IMG/VR virus record: IMGVR_UViG_3300032560_000037
Coordinates: 1-44,449 of that record
Length of the DNA: 44,449 nucleotides
Strand: one strand, 5' to 3'
DNA from: a virus
In this document: positions 21,965 to 30,896 of the stretch, piece after piece
How the letters are laid out: each line of letters starts with the position of its first letter
Numbering within the stretch: position 1 is the stretch's first letter
The notes under the pieces: model-generated
The model's input: only the letters and a program-made list of their open reading frames with translations
What the model was told of the DNA's origin: nothing
The model's database searches: none
Made by a program: the position numbers and the translations under genes

Positions 21965-23478
21965 TATTCAGGCAGTCCGACGCGGAAGCCCTGCTGGAAT
22001 ACGAGCACAGGCCCTACGATTTTGTGCTCGATATGTGGCGGTGGGGCGAGGGCGAGCTGGCCGACAGCGAGGGGCCGCGTGAGTGGCAGGCCGATATCCT
22101 GCGCGACATCGGCACCAAGCTGGCCGCAGGCTACGCGCCCGGCGCGGTGCTGATGCCGATCCTCGAAGCCGTGGCGTCCGGTCACGGCATCGGCAAATCC
22201 GCTCTGGTGTCGTGGATCGTGTGGTGGGCCATCTCGACCTGCCCCGATACCAAAGCCGTCGTCACCGCCAACACGATGCCGCAGCTGCAGACCAAGACCT
22301 GGCCGGAGATCTCCAAGTGGGCTCGCCTCGCGCGCAACGCGTGGATGTTTGAGGTGCTGGGCATGTCGATCGTGTCCAATGATCCCAGCCACCGGCGGGA
22401 ATGGCGCGCAGACGCGGTGACGTGGAGCGAGAACAACCTGGACGCATTCGCCGGGCTGCACAACAAGGGCCTGCGCATCCTGCTGATTTTCGATGAGGCG
22501 TCGGGCATCGCATCGCGGGTGTGGGAAGTGGCGGAAGGCGCTCTGACCGACGAAGGCACGGAAATCATCTGGTGCGCTTTCGGCAACCCCACCGACCCCG
22601 CCGGCCGGTTCGCCGAATGTTTCGGGCGTCTGCGCCATCGCTGGGCCTGCCGGCAGATCGATAGTCGCACCGTGCCGGGCACCAACAAGCCGCTGCTCGA
22701 TCAGTGGGTGCGCGATTACGGCGAGGATAGCGATTTCGTGCGCGTGCGTGTGCGCGGCCAATTCCCGCGTGCTGGGTCAATGCAGCTGATCGGTATGGAG
22801 GCCGTCGAGGCCGCAATGGCGCGCGAGGTGGCCGCGATCAAAACTGATCCGTTGATCATGTTCGTGGATGTGGCGCGTTTCGGCGACGATCAATCTGTGA
22901 TCGGCTGGCGCAAGGGGCGTGACGCTCGCCTCATCCCGTGGACCAAGCTGCGCGGCGTGGACACGATGACGCTGGCCGCCCGCATCGCAGAGCTGCACCA
23001 GATGCACCGGCCTGACGCGCTGTTCATCGATGGCGGCGGCGTGGGCGGTGGCGTCATCGACCGTCTGCGTCAGCTCGGCATCAATGCAATCGAGGTGCAA
23101 TTCGGCGGCAAGGCAGACCGCTACTCGGTGAGCGAGGAGCAGCCCGCCGTGGCCAACAAGCGGGCTGAGATGTGGTGCTCGATGCGTGACTGGCTGGCGC
23201 ATGGAGCGATCCCTGACGATCCGGAGCTGCGCGCCGATCTGACCGGCCCGCAATACTCGTTCATCATCCGCGATGGGCGAGACGCCATTCTGCTCGAACC
23301 GAAGGAAAGCATGAAACGGCGCGGGCTGAGCTCGCCTGACTCTGGTGACGCGCTCGCGATTTCGTTCGCCTATCCCGTCGCACCCCGCCCGGGGGCTGGC
23401 ATGCCCTATGGCGCGATGATGCCTGCATCCAACCCTGCCGATTATGACCCGTTCGCAATTATGAAGGATTGGCGATGA
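21961..23478 (+). CDS. terL: Terminase large subunit
   Basis: 505 residues. The ATPase domain has GHGIGKS (74-80) and LLIFDEAS (174-181, with D178 and E179). The RNase H-fold nuclease has D303 (VDVARFGDD), D357 (FIDGGGVGG) and D460/D463 (SPDSGDALA). It pumps DNA into the prohead and cuts it. The type of end it makes cannot be told from sequence alone; the circular overlap fits headful packaging. Confidence 0.95.
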   Translation: MIFRQSDAEALLEYEHRPYDFVLDMWRWGEGELADSEGPREWQADILRDIGTKLAAGYAPGAVLMPILEAVASGHGIGKSALVSWIVWWAISTCPDTKAVVTANTMPQLQTKTWPEISKWARLARNAWMFEVLGMSIVSNDPSHRREWRADAVTWSENNLDAFAGLHNKGLRILLIFDEASGIASRVWEVAEGALTDEGTEIIWCAFGNPTDPAGRFAECFGRLRHRWACRQIDSRTVPGTNKPLLDQWVRDYGEDSDFVRVRVRGQFPRAGSMQLIGMEAVEAAMAREVAAIKTDPLIMFVDVARFGDDQSVIGWRKGRDARLIPWTKLRGVDTMTLAARIAELHQMHRPDALFIDGGGVGGGVIDRLRQLGINAIEVQFGGKADRYSVSEEQPAVANKRAEMWCSMRDWLAHGAIPDDPELRADLTGPQYSFIIRDGRDAILLEPKESMKRRGLSSPDSGDALAISFAYPVAPRPGAGMPYGAMMPASNPADYDPFAIMKDWR

Positions 23479-24092
23479 CACCGTCTCAGCGCGCCATCGA
23501 GTTCCTGTGGGGTCAAGAGATCGACACGCCCTATCGCGGCGTCACGTGGCCTGGTGGCGCGTCCGGCGTCACGGTCGGCGGGTTCTATGATCTCGGCCAG
23601 CAGTCGGCCGCCACCATTTTGGCCGACTGGGCGGCGCTGCCAAGCCTCACACTGACGCGGTTCATGAGCTGGTCTGGCGCGAAAGGCGCTTTGGCGCAGC
23701 GCCTGGCCGCCGGAGCGCAGACCCTTGATGTGCCGGAGCTTGTGGCGCGCGAGGTGTTCAGCAGCGTGATGGTGCCGCGCTATGCGCTGATGGCTTCCAA
23801 CGCATTCCCGAATTGTCACCTGCTGACCGGCGACAGCTTCGGCGCGTTGGTGTCGCTCGTGTTCAATCGTGGTGCGTCGATGGGCGATCCATCCGAGCCG
23901 CAGCCGGACAGCCGCGCCGAGATGCGCCTGATCCGCGATGCGATGGCCGCTCAGAATTTCGACCTGGTGCCCGGCTACATCAGGGCGATGCAGCGATTGT
24001 GGCCGGATGACTCTGACCTGTGGCGGCGACGGGCGGCGGAAGCCGATCTGTTCACCGCCGGACTGCACCCCTCACTGGAGACAACAACGTGA
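23475..24092 (+). CDS. Endolysin: lysozyme-like muramidase (pesticin/T4L type)
   Basis: 205 residues from the ATG overlapping the terL stop; a TTG two codons earlier is also in frame. E15 (LWGQEID), T33 (GVTVGG) and D39 (FYDLG) give an E/T/D set with T-to-D spacing like pesticin. LTGDSFGALVSLVFNRG (117-133) is a typical muramidase helix. It would cleave glycan strands of peptidoglycan. No signal peptide is seen, so release needs a holin. It opens the lysis cassette, immediately after the terminase. Confidence 0.85.
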   Translation: MTPSQRAIEFLWGQEIDTPYRGVTWPGGASGVTVGGFYDLGQQSAATILADWAALPSLTLTRFMSWSGAKGALAQRLAAGAQTLDVPELVAREVFSSVMVPRYALMASNAFPNCHLLTGDSFGALVSLVFNRGASMGDPSEPQPDSRAEMRLIRDAMAAQNFDLVPGYIRAMQRLWPDDSDLWRRRAAEADLFTAGLHPSLETTT

Positions 24093-24724
24093 CAACCATC
24101 GATCTGCTGCAAGCCATTGCAGCCGCGCTTAACGTCCCACTCAGCACAGTGCTGCTCTGGGTTTCCATTACCAGCGGAATCGCCTCGCCTCTCGCCTCGC
24201 TCCTGCCGCGTCCGGCTCCCGACAGCCGCTGGGTGCCATGGCGCAACCTGCTCGACAAGCTCGCGTGGAATTTCGCCAACGCGTCCAATGCGCCTGCGCC
24301 CATCGCCTCGCCACACCCCATTGTCGGCACGTCTGCCGCCCCAATCGCTGCGATCGTGTTGACCATGCTCGGCCTATCGGCGTGCACGACTGCTCAATTG
24401 CAGACTGAGGCAACGCGGGTGGCAGCGATCAACACGATCATCTGCAAGACCGACGCCGCCGCTCAACCGGTGCTGGTGAGCTTGGGCTCGACCATCGCGG
24501 TCGCGGTCAACCCGGCTGATGCTCCGGTTGTGGCCGGCGCGGTGGCGCTTGATGCCGCTGCGCACAAGACGCTGCAAGACGCCTGCCCGGTCAATTCGCA
24601 GCTGCTCGCCGCTGTGGCCGCTGGACAAGACCCTAACGCAGTTCTGGCGTCGGTCTCCACATCCGCCGCGCCGATTGCAGCTGATGTGCAGGCCGATGTG
24701 ACCGCAGCCAAAGAGGTGAAGTGA
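24089..24724 (+). CDS. Membrane protein with N-terminal TM and internal lipobox; spanin/holin candidate
   Basis: 211 residues from a GTG overlapping the endolysin stop (GTGA), with GGAGA upstream. A TM segment lies at about 16-39; a second hydrophobic stretch (83-98) ends in LGLSAC (C99), a lipoprotein-type lipobox, followed by an Ala/Val-rich helical domain. This looks like a small membrane protein joined to an outer-membrane lipoprotein in one frame. I see no ribosome site for a separate lipoprotein. Next to the endolysin it may act as a holin, a spanin or both. Confidence 0.6.
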   Translation: MTTIDLLQAIAAALNVPLSTVLLWVSITSGIASPLASLLPRPAPDSRWVPWRNLLDKLAWNFANASNAPAPIASPHPIVGTSAAPIAAIVLTMLGLSACTTAQLQTEATRVAAINTIICKTDAAAQPVLVSLGSTIAVAVNPADAPVVAGAVALDAAAHKTLQDACPVNSQLLAAVAAGQDPNAVLASVSTSAAPIAADVQADVTAAKEVK

Positions 24725-24730
24725 TCCAAC

Positions 24731-24756
24731 AGCGGCGGGCTTCGGCTCGCCGCTTT
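24731..24756 (+). terminator. UUCG-tetraloop hairpin, attenuator or terminator
   Basis: A 10-bp stem with one G-U pair (24731-24740 with 24745-24754) is closed by a TTCG loop and followed by TT. It lies just past the membrane-lipoprotein gene and 13 bases before the lipase start. The stem is very stable but the T-run short, so partial termination or RNA processing is likelier than a full stop. Confidence 0.6.
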
Positions 24757-24769
24757 CATGGAGGCCAGC

Positions 24770-25522
24770 ATGGACTTCGATTTTCAAGCGCTGCATTCCG
24801 CCGCCAAGCGCTGCGCCGCAGCCTACATCCCCGACGATGCGGAAGCGCGCCAGGCATTCGCCGATCTCGGCTGTGAAGTCATCGACCGCATCAGCACCAC
24901 GTCGATTCAAGCCGTCCTGCACCGCGTGGGCGGCGTGCTCACCTGCACCATGTCGGGCACCGAGGTATCCGAAGGTTCGCTGTGCACGCGTGCAACCAAC
25001 CTGTGGGAAGACGCCAAGGAGTGGTTCTTCAACCGCGACCTGGGCGATGGAGTTGTGGCCGCGTCCGGCCCGTATGACAGCGCGCAGGAAATCGCCAAAT
25101 GGGCCCGTGAGCACATCGGCGAGGAACCCCTGGTGTTCGAAGGACATTCGCTGGGCGGTGGCCGCACTGCGGACATGATGGCAGTGGTATCGGCGGAGCA
25201 ATATGCCGGCGGTGTGTCGTTCGAAGGCATCAAGGCATTCAACGACGCGGGCTGGCAGAAGTTCGCCGAGCAGCGCAAGCGTCTGGTGTGCGTCATTCAT
25301 GGCCTCGATCCGTGGGCAGCACACCCGGTCGAAAGCAATCTGACGTGGACGCCTGAGCCGCTGCTGTGGCTGGGCAAGACGGGCGGTTACTCGGTCATCA
25401 CGCGCGATCAATGGCCTGGGCCATCCAGCGCGGCAGACGCGGCACTGGCGGTGGTCGAACACGGGCAGGATCACGACATCAACGCGGTCATCACCGCGCT
25501 GGGCAAGATGGTGGCAGCATGA
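24770..25522 (+). CDS. Class-3-type lipase/esterase (alpha/beta hydrolase)
   Basis: 250 residues; the start has GGAGG 5 bases upstream. A nucleophile elbow GHSLGG gives S127. HGLDPWAAHP (D180) matches the catalytic Asp region of class 3 lipases, and H235 or H231 near the C-terminus can complete the triad; MSGTE (61-65) fits the oxyanion site. No signal peptide is present. In a lysis cassette it might attack phospholipids after membrane disruption, or act inside the cell. The substrate is unknown. It overlaps the next gene by ATGA. Confidence 0.8.
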   Translation: MDFDFQALHSAAKRCAAAYIPDDAEARQAFADLGCEVIDRISTTSIQAVLHRVGGVLTCTMSGTEVSEGSLCTRATNLWEDAKEWFFNRDLGDGVVAASGPYDSAQEIAKWAREHIGEEPLVFEGHSLGGGRTADMMAVVSAEQYAGGVSFEGIKAFNDAGWQKFAEQRKRLVCVIHGLDPWAAHPVESNLTWTPEPLLWLGKTGGYSVITRDQWPGPSSAADAALAVVEHGQDHDINAVITALGKMVAA

Positions 25523-25887
25523 GCACCGCCGATGTGCATTTCGAACGCATGCAGGACGCGCTGGCCTTGTCCGCAGATGCAGCGCGGCGGCTGGCCATCA
25601 TGCTGCGATCCGGCATGCCGTTTCTGCCGTCGCTGAGTGCTGCCCGCAGCGTCCTGCAGAACGGTCTCAACACCGCAGCGCAGGCCGCTGAGGATCTCGG
25701 CGTTGAGCTGAGCGACACCCGCTGGGTAGGGCCGGTGGCATTGATGCACAACGCTGCAACCCAAGTGCGGCAATGCTCGGCTCATGAAGCCGCTGCGGTT
25801 GCAACGTTGGTGGATTTGCTGCGTGCCAAAATCGAACGGCTGCGAAATACACGATCAACAGAATCTGTAACTATCAGATTTCATTAG
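25519..25887 (+). CDS. Hypothetical protein, 122 aa
   Basis: Overlaps the lipase stop, so it is co-translated with it. Helical and Ala-rich (QDALALSADAARRLAIMLRS; AHEAAAVATLVDLLRAKIER), with a short hydrophobic part but no clear TM segment. It may be a lipase partner or a small virion protein; not recognised. Confidence 0.55.
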   Translation: MSTADVHFERMQDALALSADAARRLAIMLRSGMPFLPSLSAARSVLQNGLNTAAQAAEDLGVELSDTRWVGPVALMHNAATQVRQCSAHEAAAVATLVDLLRAKIERLRNTRSTESVTIRFH

Positions 25888-25961
25888 CGAAAAGACGCCT
25901 TGTGCATGCAGAGGCAAAATGTGAGGTGCGAAGTGAAATTCGATCTGTTACCGCAGGTTGC

Positions 25962-26162
25962 ATGGGTAGTCCTCAAGTTTCCGCGCCAACTCCACCGCCG
26001 CCTCCGCCCGCTCCCCCAAACCCTGGGGCGGCCGACGTGAGCGCGGTCAATGCACAATCCCAAGCAGCTGCCCGCGCATACGGCGGCATAAGCAGCACGA
26101 TCCTGACCGGCCCCGCTGGCGCTACGCAGGCCGCGCAGGGCAAAAATCTGACGGGCCAATAG
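25962..26162 (+). CDS. Small Pro-rich protein upstream of the portal, 66 aa
   Basis: The ATG at 25962 is preferred over the one at 25902 because it gives the common N-terminal form MGSPQVSAPTPPPPPPAPP and has GCAGG upstream. The C-terminus (GGISSTILTGPAGATQA) resembles a short conserved protein often found beside phage portal genes. A virion or assembly role is likely. Confidence 0.6.
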   Translation: MGSPQVSAPTPPPPPPAPPNPGAADVSAVNAQSQAAARAYGGISSTILTGPAGATQAAQGKNLTGQ

Positions 26163-26163
26163 T

Positions 26164-27900
26164 ATGGCGCAACCCGCCTCATCCGCAGGTGGTTTGCCGG
26201 GGTGGTCACTGAAAAAGCTGACCGGCGAAGACGCGCGCAAATATCGCGAGCACGCTGACAGCCGCATGATCGGCTTGAAGCAGGACCGATATTCCTGGTG
26301 GGTGTCGTGGCGTGAGGTGGCCGAGTATCTCTTGCCGCGTCGGTATCGGTGGCTGGTTACCCCCAACGAAATGAACCGTGGAGCCGCGATCAATCAATCG
26401 ATCATCGATCCAGAGGCCACACTGGCCGCGCGCACCTGCGCCGCTGGCATGATGAGCGGCATCACCAGCCCGTCGCGGCCTTGGTTCGAGCTGACCATCA
26501 CCGATGCCGATCTGTCCGAAAATGGCCCGGTCAAGCTGTGGCTGAACGATGTGACAACCCGGCTGGAATCTGTGCTGGCCGGATCGAATTACTACACCGC
26601 CAAGGCCACGCAGCTGCTGGACGAAGTGGTGTTCGGCACCGCGCCTATGGTGATCCTTGAAGACAACATGCAGGTGATCCGGTGTGTGAATATGTGCGCA
26701 GGGGAATATTACCTTGCCCTGGGTGCGAACATGACGGTGGACACGCTCTATCGTGAGATCACCATGACGGTGGCGCAGCTGGTCGCTGAGTTCGGCCTGG
26801 ATGCGGTATCGGCCAGCACGAATGCCATGTTTAAGACCGGGGGCGCGAGCCTGTCGCGCGAGATCAAAGTTTATCACGCCATCGAGCCGAACGACGCGCG
26901 CGTGGGCGGCAATCTGGTGCCTGCGCGTTTCCCGTGGCGTGAGGTGTATTGGGAAGCCGGGCAAGAGCAAGATCGTCTGCTGCGTGCACGTGGCTACCAC
27001 GAATGCCCATTTTCTGCTCCGCGCTGGGATGTGGCGGGCAATGACGCCTATGGTCGCAGTCCTGGCATGGACGCGCTCGGCTGCACCAAGCAGCTTCAAT
27101 TGGAACAGCGCCGCAAAGCGCAGGGCATCGACAAGATGGTAAACCCGCCGCTGATCGCGCACGTCAACTTGAAGAACCAGCCCATGATGACGCTGCCGGG
27201 CGGAGTGACGTTCAGCAACGACATGAACGCTGGCATCAAGCCGATTTATGAAGTGCAGCCACGCCTGGCTGAAATGCTCGAAGATATCAAGGACGTGCGC
27301 GACGTGATCAAGCGCGTGTTTTTCAACGACATTTTCCAGATGTTTGCCAACACAGACCGCGATATCACCGCGTTTGAGGCGGCGCGCCTTCAAGAGGAAA
27401 AGCTGATCGTGCTCGGCCCCGTCATCGAGCGCAACGAGAACGAAAGCCTCGATCCTGAAATCGAGCGCGTGTTCGGCATCATGGCGCGTCGTGGGATGCT
27501 CCCTCCCGCCCCGCCGGAGATCCATGGCAAGCCGATACAGGTCAAATACGTCTCGATGCTGGCTTCCGCGCAGCGCGCAGCCAGCACTGCCGCTCTGGAG
27601 CAGCTGGAGGCATTCGTGGGCCGCCTGGCCGCTGTCGATCCCACGGCGGTGGACAACATCGACATGGATGAGGCGATCAAGGAATACGCCACCGCAAACG
27701 GCGTGTCGCCGCATGTGGTGCGTTCAGCGGTTCAGGTCGCGCAAATCCGGCAGCAGCGCGCGCAGGCGCAGCAGCAGCAGCAGGCCATGCAAACAAGCCA
27801 AGCGGCGGTGCAGGGGGCCAATGTGTTGGCCAATACGCCCATCGGCCAAGGCAGCGCGCTCGATGCGATGCTTGGCACCGGCGGGAGGATGGCGGCATGA
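26164..27900 (+). CDS. Portal (head-tail connector) protein, T7-like
   Basis: 578 residues, the usual size for podovirus connectors. The N-terminus has RYSWWVSWREVAEYLLPRR and SIIDPEATLAARTCAAGMMS, followed by GITSPSRPWFEL, all typical of the Phage_head-tail family. YGRSPGMDALGCTKQLQ and an ITAFEAARLQEEK helix follow, with a Gln-rich C-terminal tail. Twelve copies would form the DNA channel and dock the tail. It overlaps the next small gene by ATGA. Confidence 0.93.
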   Translation: MAQPASSAGGLPGWSLKKLTGEDARKYREHADSRMIGLKQDRYSWWVSWREVAEYLLPRRYRWLVTPNEMNRGAAINQSIIDPEATLAARTCAAGMMSGITSPSRPWFELTITDADLSENGPVKLWLNDVTTRLESVLAGSNYYTAKATQLLDEVVFGTAPMVILEDNMQVIRCVNMCAGEYYLALGANMTVDTLYREITMTVAQLVAEFGLDAVSASTNAMFKTGGASLSREIKVYHAIEPNDARVGGNLVPARFPWREVYWEAGQEQDRLLRARGYHECPFSAPRWDVAGNDAYGRSPGMDALGCTKQLQLEQRRKAQGIDKMVNPPLIAHVNLKNQPMMTLPGGVTFSNDMNAGIKPIYEVQPRLAEMLEDIKDVRDVIKRVFFNDIFQMFANTDRDITAFEAARLQEEKLIVLGPVIERNENESLDPEIERVFGIMARRGMLPPAPPEIHGKPIQVKYVSMLASAQRAASTAALEQLEAFVGRLAAVDPTAVDNIDMDEAIKEYATANGVSPHVVRSAVQVAQIRQQRAQAQQQQQAMQTSQAAVQGANVLANTPIGQGSALDAMLGTGGRMAA

Positions 27901-28076
27901 GCTACGTCATTCAGCGCGGCCCGCAGTTTTATCATCCGGCGGGCTGGCGCACAGCGGCGGCAGCAGCGGCGCGTTACGAGAGCGAAGACGCGGCCACCGA
28001 TGATCGAGATGAACTTTTGGCGCGCACCTTGGCCGGGCAACGCGGCGAACTCCAGGTGGTGGAGATTCCGCGATGA
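27897..28076 (+). CDS. Small protein, 59 aa
   Basis: ATG overlaps the portal stop and its stop overlaps the next start, so the operon structure supports it. It begins MSYVIQRGPQFYHPAGWRTA and continues with a helical, charged part. No family recognised; probably a minor assembly or virion protein. Confidence 0.6.
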   Translation: MSYVIQRGPQFYHPAGWRTAAAAAARYESEDAATDDRDELLARTLAGQRGELQVVEIPR

Positions 28077-28453
28077 CGCATTGGATCAACGAAGCGCGCC
28101 TGTTGCACGGCCTATCCCCACTGCCGGACAGCGAATTGCCGCGCGCTGAAGCGGACATGGCGGGAAAGCGGAAAGAAGCAGCCGCACGTGAGCGTGACCG
28201 ATTGGTGACGCTCTCCGAGATGATGAAAATCCCGCAGGCTCGCGCATGGGTGCACGATCTGCTGACCAAATGCAGCGCGTTCGGCCCGGTTGGCTACGCG
28301 CCTGACGCTGTTTCCCTCGCCCGAATGCTGGGTCGCCACGACATTGGCCAGATGCTGCTGGCCGATCTCCACCGCGCTTGCCCGGGCGAATATCTCACGA
28401 TGCTGAAAGAGGCGACACATGAGCGAAGCAACGACGGCCCCACCGCCGACTGA
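28073..28453 (+). CDS. Bbp19-like phage protein
   Basis: 126 residues. The central and C-terminal pattern (MMKIPQARAWVHDLLTKCSA; RMLGRHDIGQMLLADLHRAC, then PGEYLTMLKEA) matches the small protein encoded next to the scaffold gene in Bordetella BPP-1-like podoviruses (Bbp19). Its role is unknown but it travels with the head genes. It overlaps the scaffold gene by 35 bases in another frame. Confidence 0.7.
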   Translation: MTHWINEARLLHGLSPLPDSELPRAEADMAGKRKEAAARERDRLVTLSEMMKIPQARAWVHDLLTKCSAFGPVGYAPDAVSLARMLGRHDIGQMLLADLHRACPGEYLTMLKEATHERSNDGPTAD

Positions 28454-29120
28454 CGCGGGGACGCCTCCCCAGTCCTCTCTGCCGGTGCAGCCGACAGAGG
28501 GGAGTGCGGAGGTCCAGACGACCAACACACCGGCCCTCAGCGACTCATTGCTGACGGCTGCGCCTGCGGCTGAACAGCCCGCAGAACCGCCCAAAGAGGG
28601 CGATGCACCTAAGGAAGGCGACAAGCCCGCCGCCGAACCCGTCGCTTATGAGCCGTTCACCCTACCGGAAGGGCTGGACGCCGCCGACCCGACGCTGACG
28701 GCATTTCAGGACACGGCAAGCAAGCTTGGGCTGACCCAAGAACAAGCGCAGGCCATCGTGTCCGAAATCGGCGCGAAAGTGGCCGAAAGCGCGCAAGCAC
28801 AAATCAAGGCATGGACCGATCTGAACAACACCTGGCAAGACCAGGTGAAAGCGGATGCGGACATCGGTGGGCGCAAGCTCACCGAAACACTGACGGGCAT
28901 CGGGCGGCTGTTCGATGATTTCGTTGGTCCCGAAGGCACCCCCGAACGCAAGGCCCTCTCTGAGGCTCTCCTGCTGACCGGAGCGGGCAATCATCCGGCT
29001 GTCGTGAAGGCTTTTGCCCGCATGGCGGCTGTTCTGAACGAACCGGGCTTCGTGCGCGGTGGTCCGTCCACTGCCGCCGATCCGATCGCATCAATGTATC
29101 CCTCTACGGTAAAAGGATAA
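28419..29120 (+). CDS. Scaffolding / capsid assembly protein
   Basis: 233 residues just before the major capsid gene. Acidic, Pro/Ala/Glu-rich N-terminal half, then a helical region (ASKLGLTQEQAQAIVSEIGA; QIKAWTDLNNTWQDQVKADA) and a C-terminal part with GNHPAVVKAFARMAA. This composition is typical of podovirus scaffolds, which guide capsid assembly and are then lost or cleaved. Confidence 0.85.
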   Translation: MSEATTAPPPTDAGTPPQSSLPVQPTEGSAEVQTTNTPALSDSLLTAAPAAEQPAEPPKEGDAPKEGDKPAAEPVAYEPFTLPEGLDAADPTLTAFQDTASKLGLTQEQAQAIVSEIGAKVAESAQAQIKAWTDLNNTWQDQVKADADIGGRKLTETLTGIGRLFDDFVGPEGTPERKALSEALLLTGAGNHPAVVKAFARMAAVLNEPGFVRGGPSTAADPIASMYPSTVKG

Positions 29121-29126
29121 CCGGGC

Positions 29127-30173
29127 ATGGCGATTCTTGCCTCCACCGGCCTGACCCTCATGGATTGGGCTCGCCGCACCGACAACGACGGCAAAACTGC
29201 AATGATCGTGGACCTGCTGAGCCAGGCGAACGAGATTCTTGACGACATGCTGTGGGTCGAGGGCAACCTCGAAACAGGCTTCAAAACCACGGTTCGCACT
29301 TCGCTGCCGCAGGGCACGTGGCGCGCGCTGAATTCCGGTGTCGCAAACACCAAGAGCACCACCGCGCAGCTGGTGGTCTCGGCCGGCAATCTTGAAGCCT
29401 ATTCGCTGATCGACAAAGACCTGGCCGATCTGAACGGCAACACTGCCGCGTTCCGCCTGTCGGAAGATCGCGCATTCTTCGAGGGTCTGTCGCAGCAGAT
29501 GGCTTCGCAGCTGTTCTATGGCAATGCGGCGCTCGCTCCGGCGCAGTTTTCCGGCTTGGCGGGGAATTACAACACCGCCAACATCGCCAACGCGCAGTCG
29601 GCATCCAACGTTATCGACATGGGTGGCACCGGTTCCACCAACGCATCGCTCTGGCTGTGCGGCTGGTCGTCAGACACCACCATCGGCTTTTTCCCGAAAG
29701 GCAAGAAAGCCGGGTTGCAGCATGTCGATATGGGTGAATGGCCGGTCCAGGACGCGAGCGGCAACACCTATCAGGCATATCGCTCACACTTCAAATGGGA
29801 AGCCGGGCTCGCTGTGCGTGATTGGCGCTTCAACGTGCGCGCGAGCAACATCGATGTGACCACGCTGACCGGCTCGCAAGCCCCGAACCTGATCAACGCG
29901 CTGGATCGCATGTTGGAACGTCCGCCGCGCTTGAATGCCCGCGCCTCGTCCACGCAGCGCGTGAATGAGCAGTCCGGCATCGTCGGATCGGGTGACCGTT
30001 CTGCGCTCTACTGCAACCGCGTGTTGCGCACCTGGCTGCGCATTCAAATGCACAACAAGCCCAACCTGCTCCTGAGAATGGAGGACTGGGATGGCAAGCC
30101 GGTCATGTCCTACTGCGGTGTTCCGTTCCGCACGGTTGATCAGCTGATTTCCACTGAAACTCGCGTGATCTGA
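29127..30173 (+). CDS. Major capsid protein
   Basis: 348 residues. TLMDWARRTDNDGKTAMIVD and LSQANEILDDMLWVEGN near the N-terminus, with RTSLPQGTWRALNSGV and FYGN, match the capsid family of BPP-1-like podoviruses (Bbp17 type, HK97 fold). The C-terminal part contains YCNRVLRTWLRIQ. Position after the scaffold and before a cement protein supports the call. Confidence 0.9.
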   Translation: MAILASTGLTLMDWARRTDNDGKTAMIVDLLSQANEILDDMLWVEGNLETGFKTTVRTSLPQGTWRALNSGVANTKSTTAQLVVSAGNLEAYSLIDKDLADLNGNTAAFRLSEDRAFFEGLSQQMASQLFYGNAALAPAQFSGLAGNYNTANIANAQSASNVIDMGGTGSTNASLWLCGWSSDTTIGFFPKGKKAGLQHVDMGEWPVQDASGNTYQAYRSHFKWEAGLAVRDWRFNVRASNIDVTTLTGSQAPNLINALDRMLERPPRLNARASSTQRVNEQSGIVGSGDRSALYCNRVLRTWLRIQMHNKPNLLLRMEDWDGKPVMSYCGVPFRTVDQLISTETRVI

Positions 30174-30187
30174 GGAGCACCCCCACC

Positions 30188-30883
30188 ATGATCATCGACG
30201 CCTTCAACTTGTTTGAACCGCTGACCGGCACCGCGATCACCGCGAGTGCCGCCAGCACCAACATCATCGACTTGTCAGTTGCCCGCGATATGGGTGGCGG
30301 ACACTACCCCGATCCCGACCTGATCGTGACGTGCCTTTCCAGCTTCGGCGCAGGCTCGGCATCGGCCACGCTCAACATCCAGGTGCAGGGCGCTCCAGAC
30401 AACGGAAGCGGCTCGCCGGGCGGCTATTATACCATCCAGGAAACCGGGGCGATGAACCTCGGTGTCCTGGCGGCGGGCATGAAGCTGCTGCAAATGGACC
30501 TGGCATCTGTCTCGCAGCCGATCCTCACGCCGATCAGCACCACCTTCACATGCTCCAGCGGGGCCTCCACCATCACGGTGGCCAGCGCAACGGGTTTGGC
30601 GGTGGGCCAGCAGATTGCCGCATCGGGTTACATCACGCCCGGCACCACGATCACCGGCATCAGCGGGACGACCATCACGGTCTCGGCCAACACTCTGGCG
30701 GCGGCATCGACGGCCACGGCAATCGCGTTCTTTGCGCGCGCTCCGCTGCCGCGCTTTCTGCGTCTCAATTACGTGGTGTCCAGCGGCCCGATGACCGCCG
30801 GTTCTGTCACCGCGTATGTGGCGCTCGATGCTGACCAGACCTCGGTTTATCCGGCTGGTTACACCTTCCCGACTGGAACCTGA
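30188..30883 (+). CDS. Bbp16-like capsid cement protein with an inserted beta module
   Basis: 231 residues; GAGGAGC precedes the ATG. The N-terminal half (DLSVARDMGGGHYPDPDLIV) and the C-terminus (PRFLRLNYVVSSGPM; AYVALD) fit the BPP-1 cement protein that stabilises capsid three-folds. Residues about 118-180 (STTFTCSSGASTITVASATG and onward) look like a Ser/Thr-rich beta insertion common in virion proteins, perhaps displayed on the capsid surface. Confidence 0.75.
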   Translation: MIIDAFNLFEPLTGTAITASAASTNIIDLSVARDMGGGHYPDPDLIVTCLSSFGAGSASATLNIQVQGAPDNGSGSPGGYYTIQETGAMNLGVLAAGMKLLQMDLASVSQPILTPISTTFTCSSGASTITVASATGLAVGQQIAASGYITPGTTITGISGTTITVSANTLAAASTATAIAFFARAPLPRFLRLNYVVSSGPMTAGSVTAYVALDADQTSVYPAGYTFPTGT

Positions 30884-30896
30884 GGAGCACTGAACC

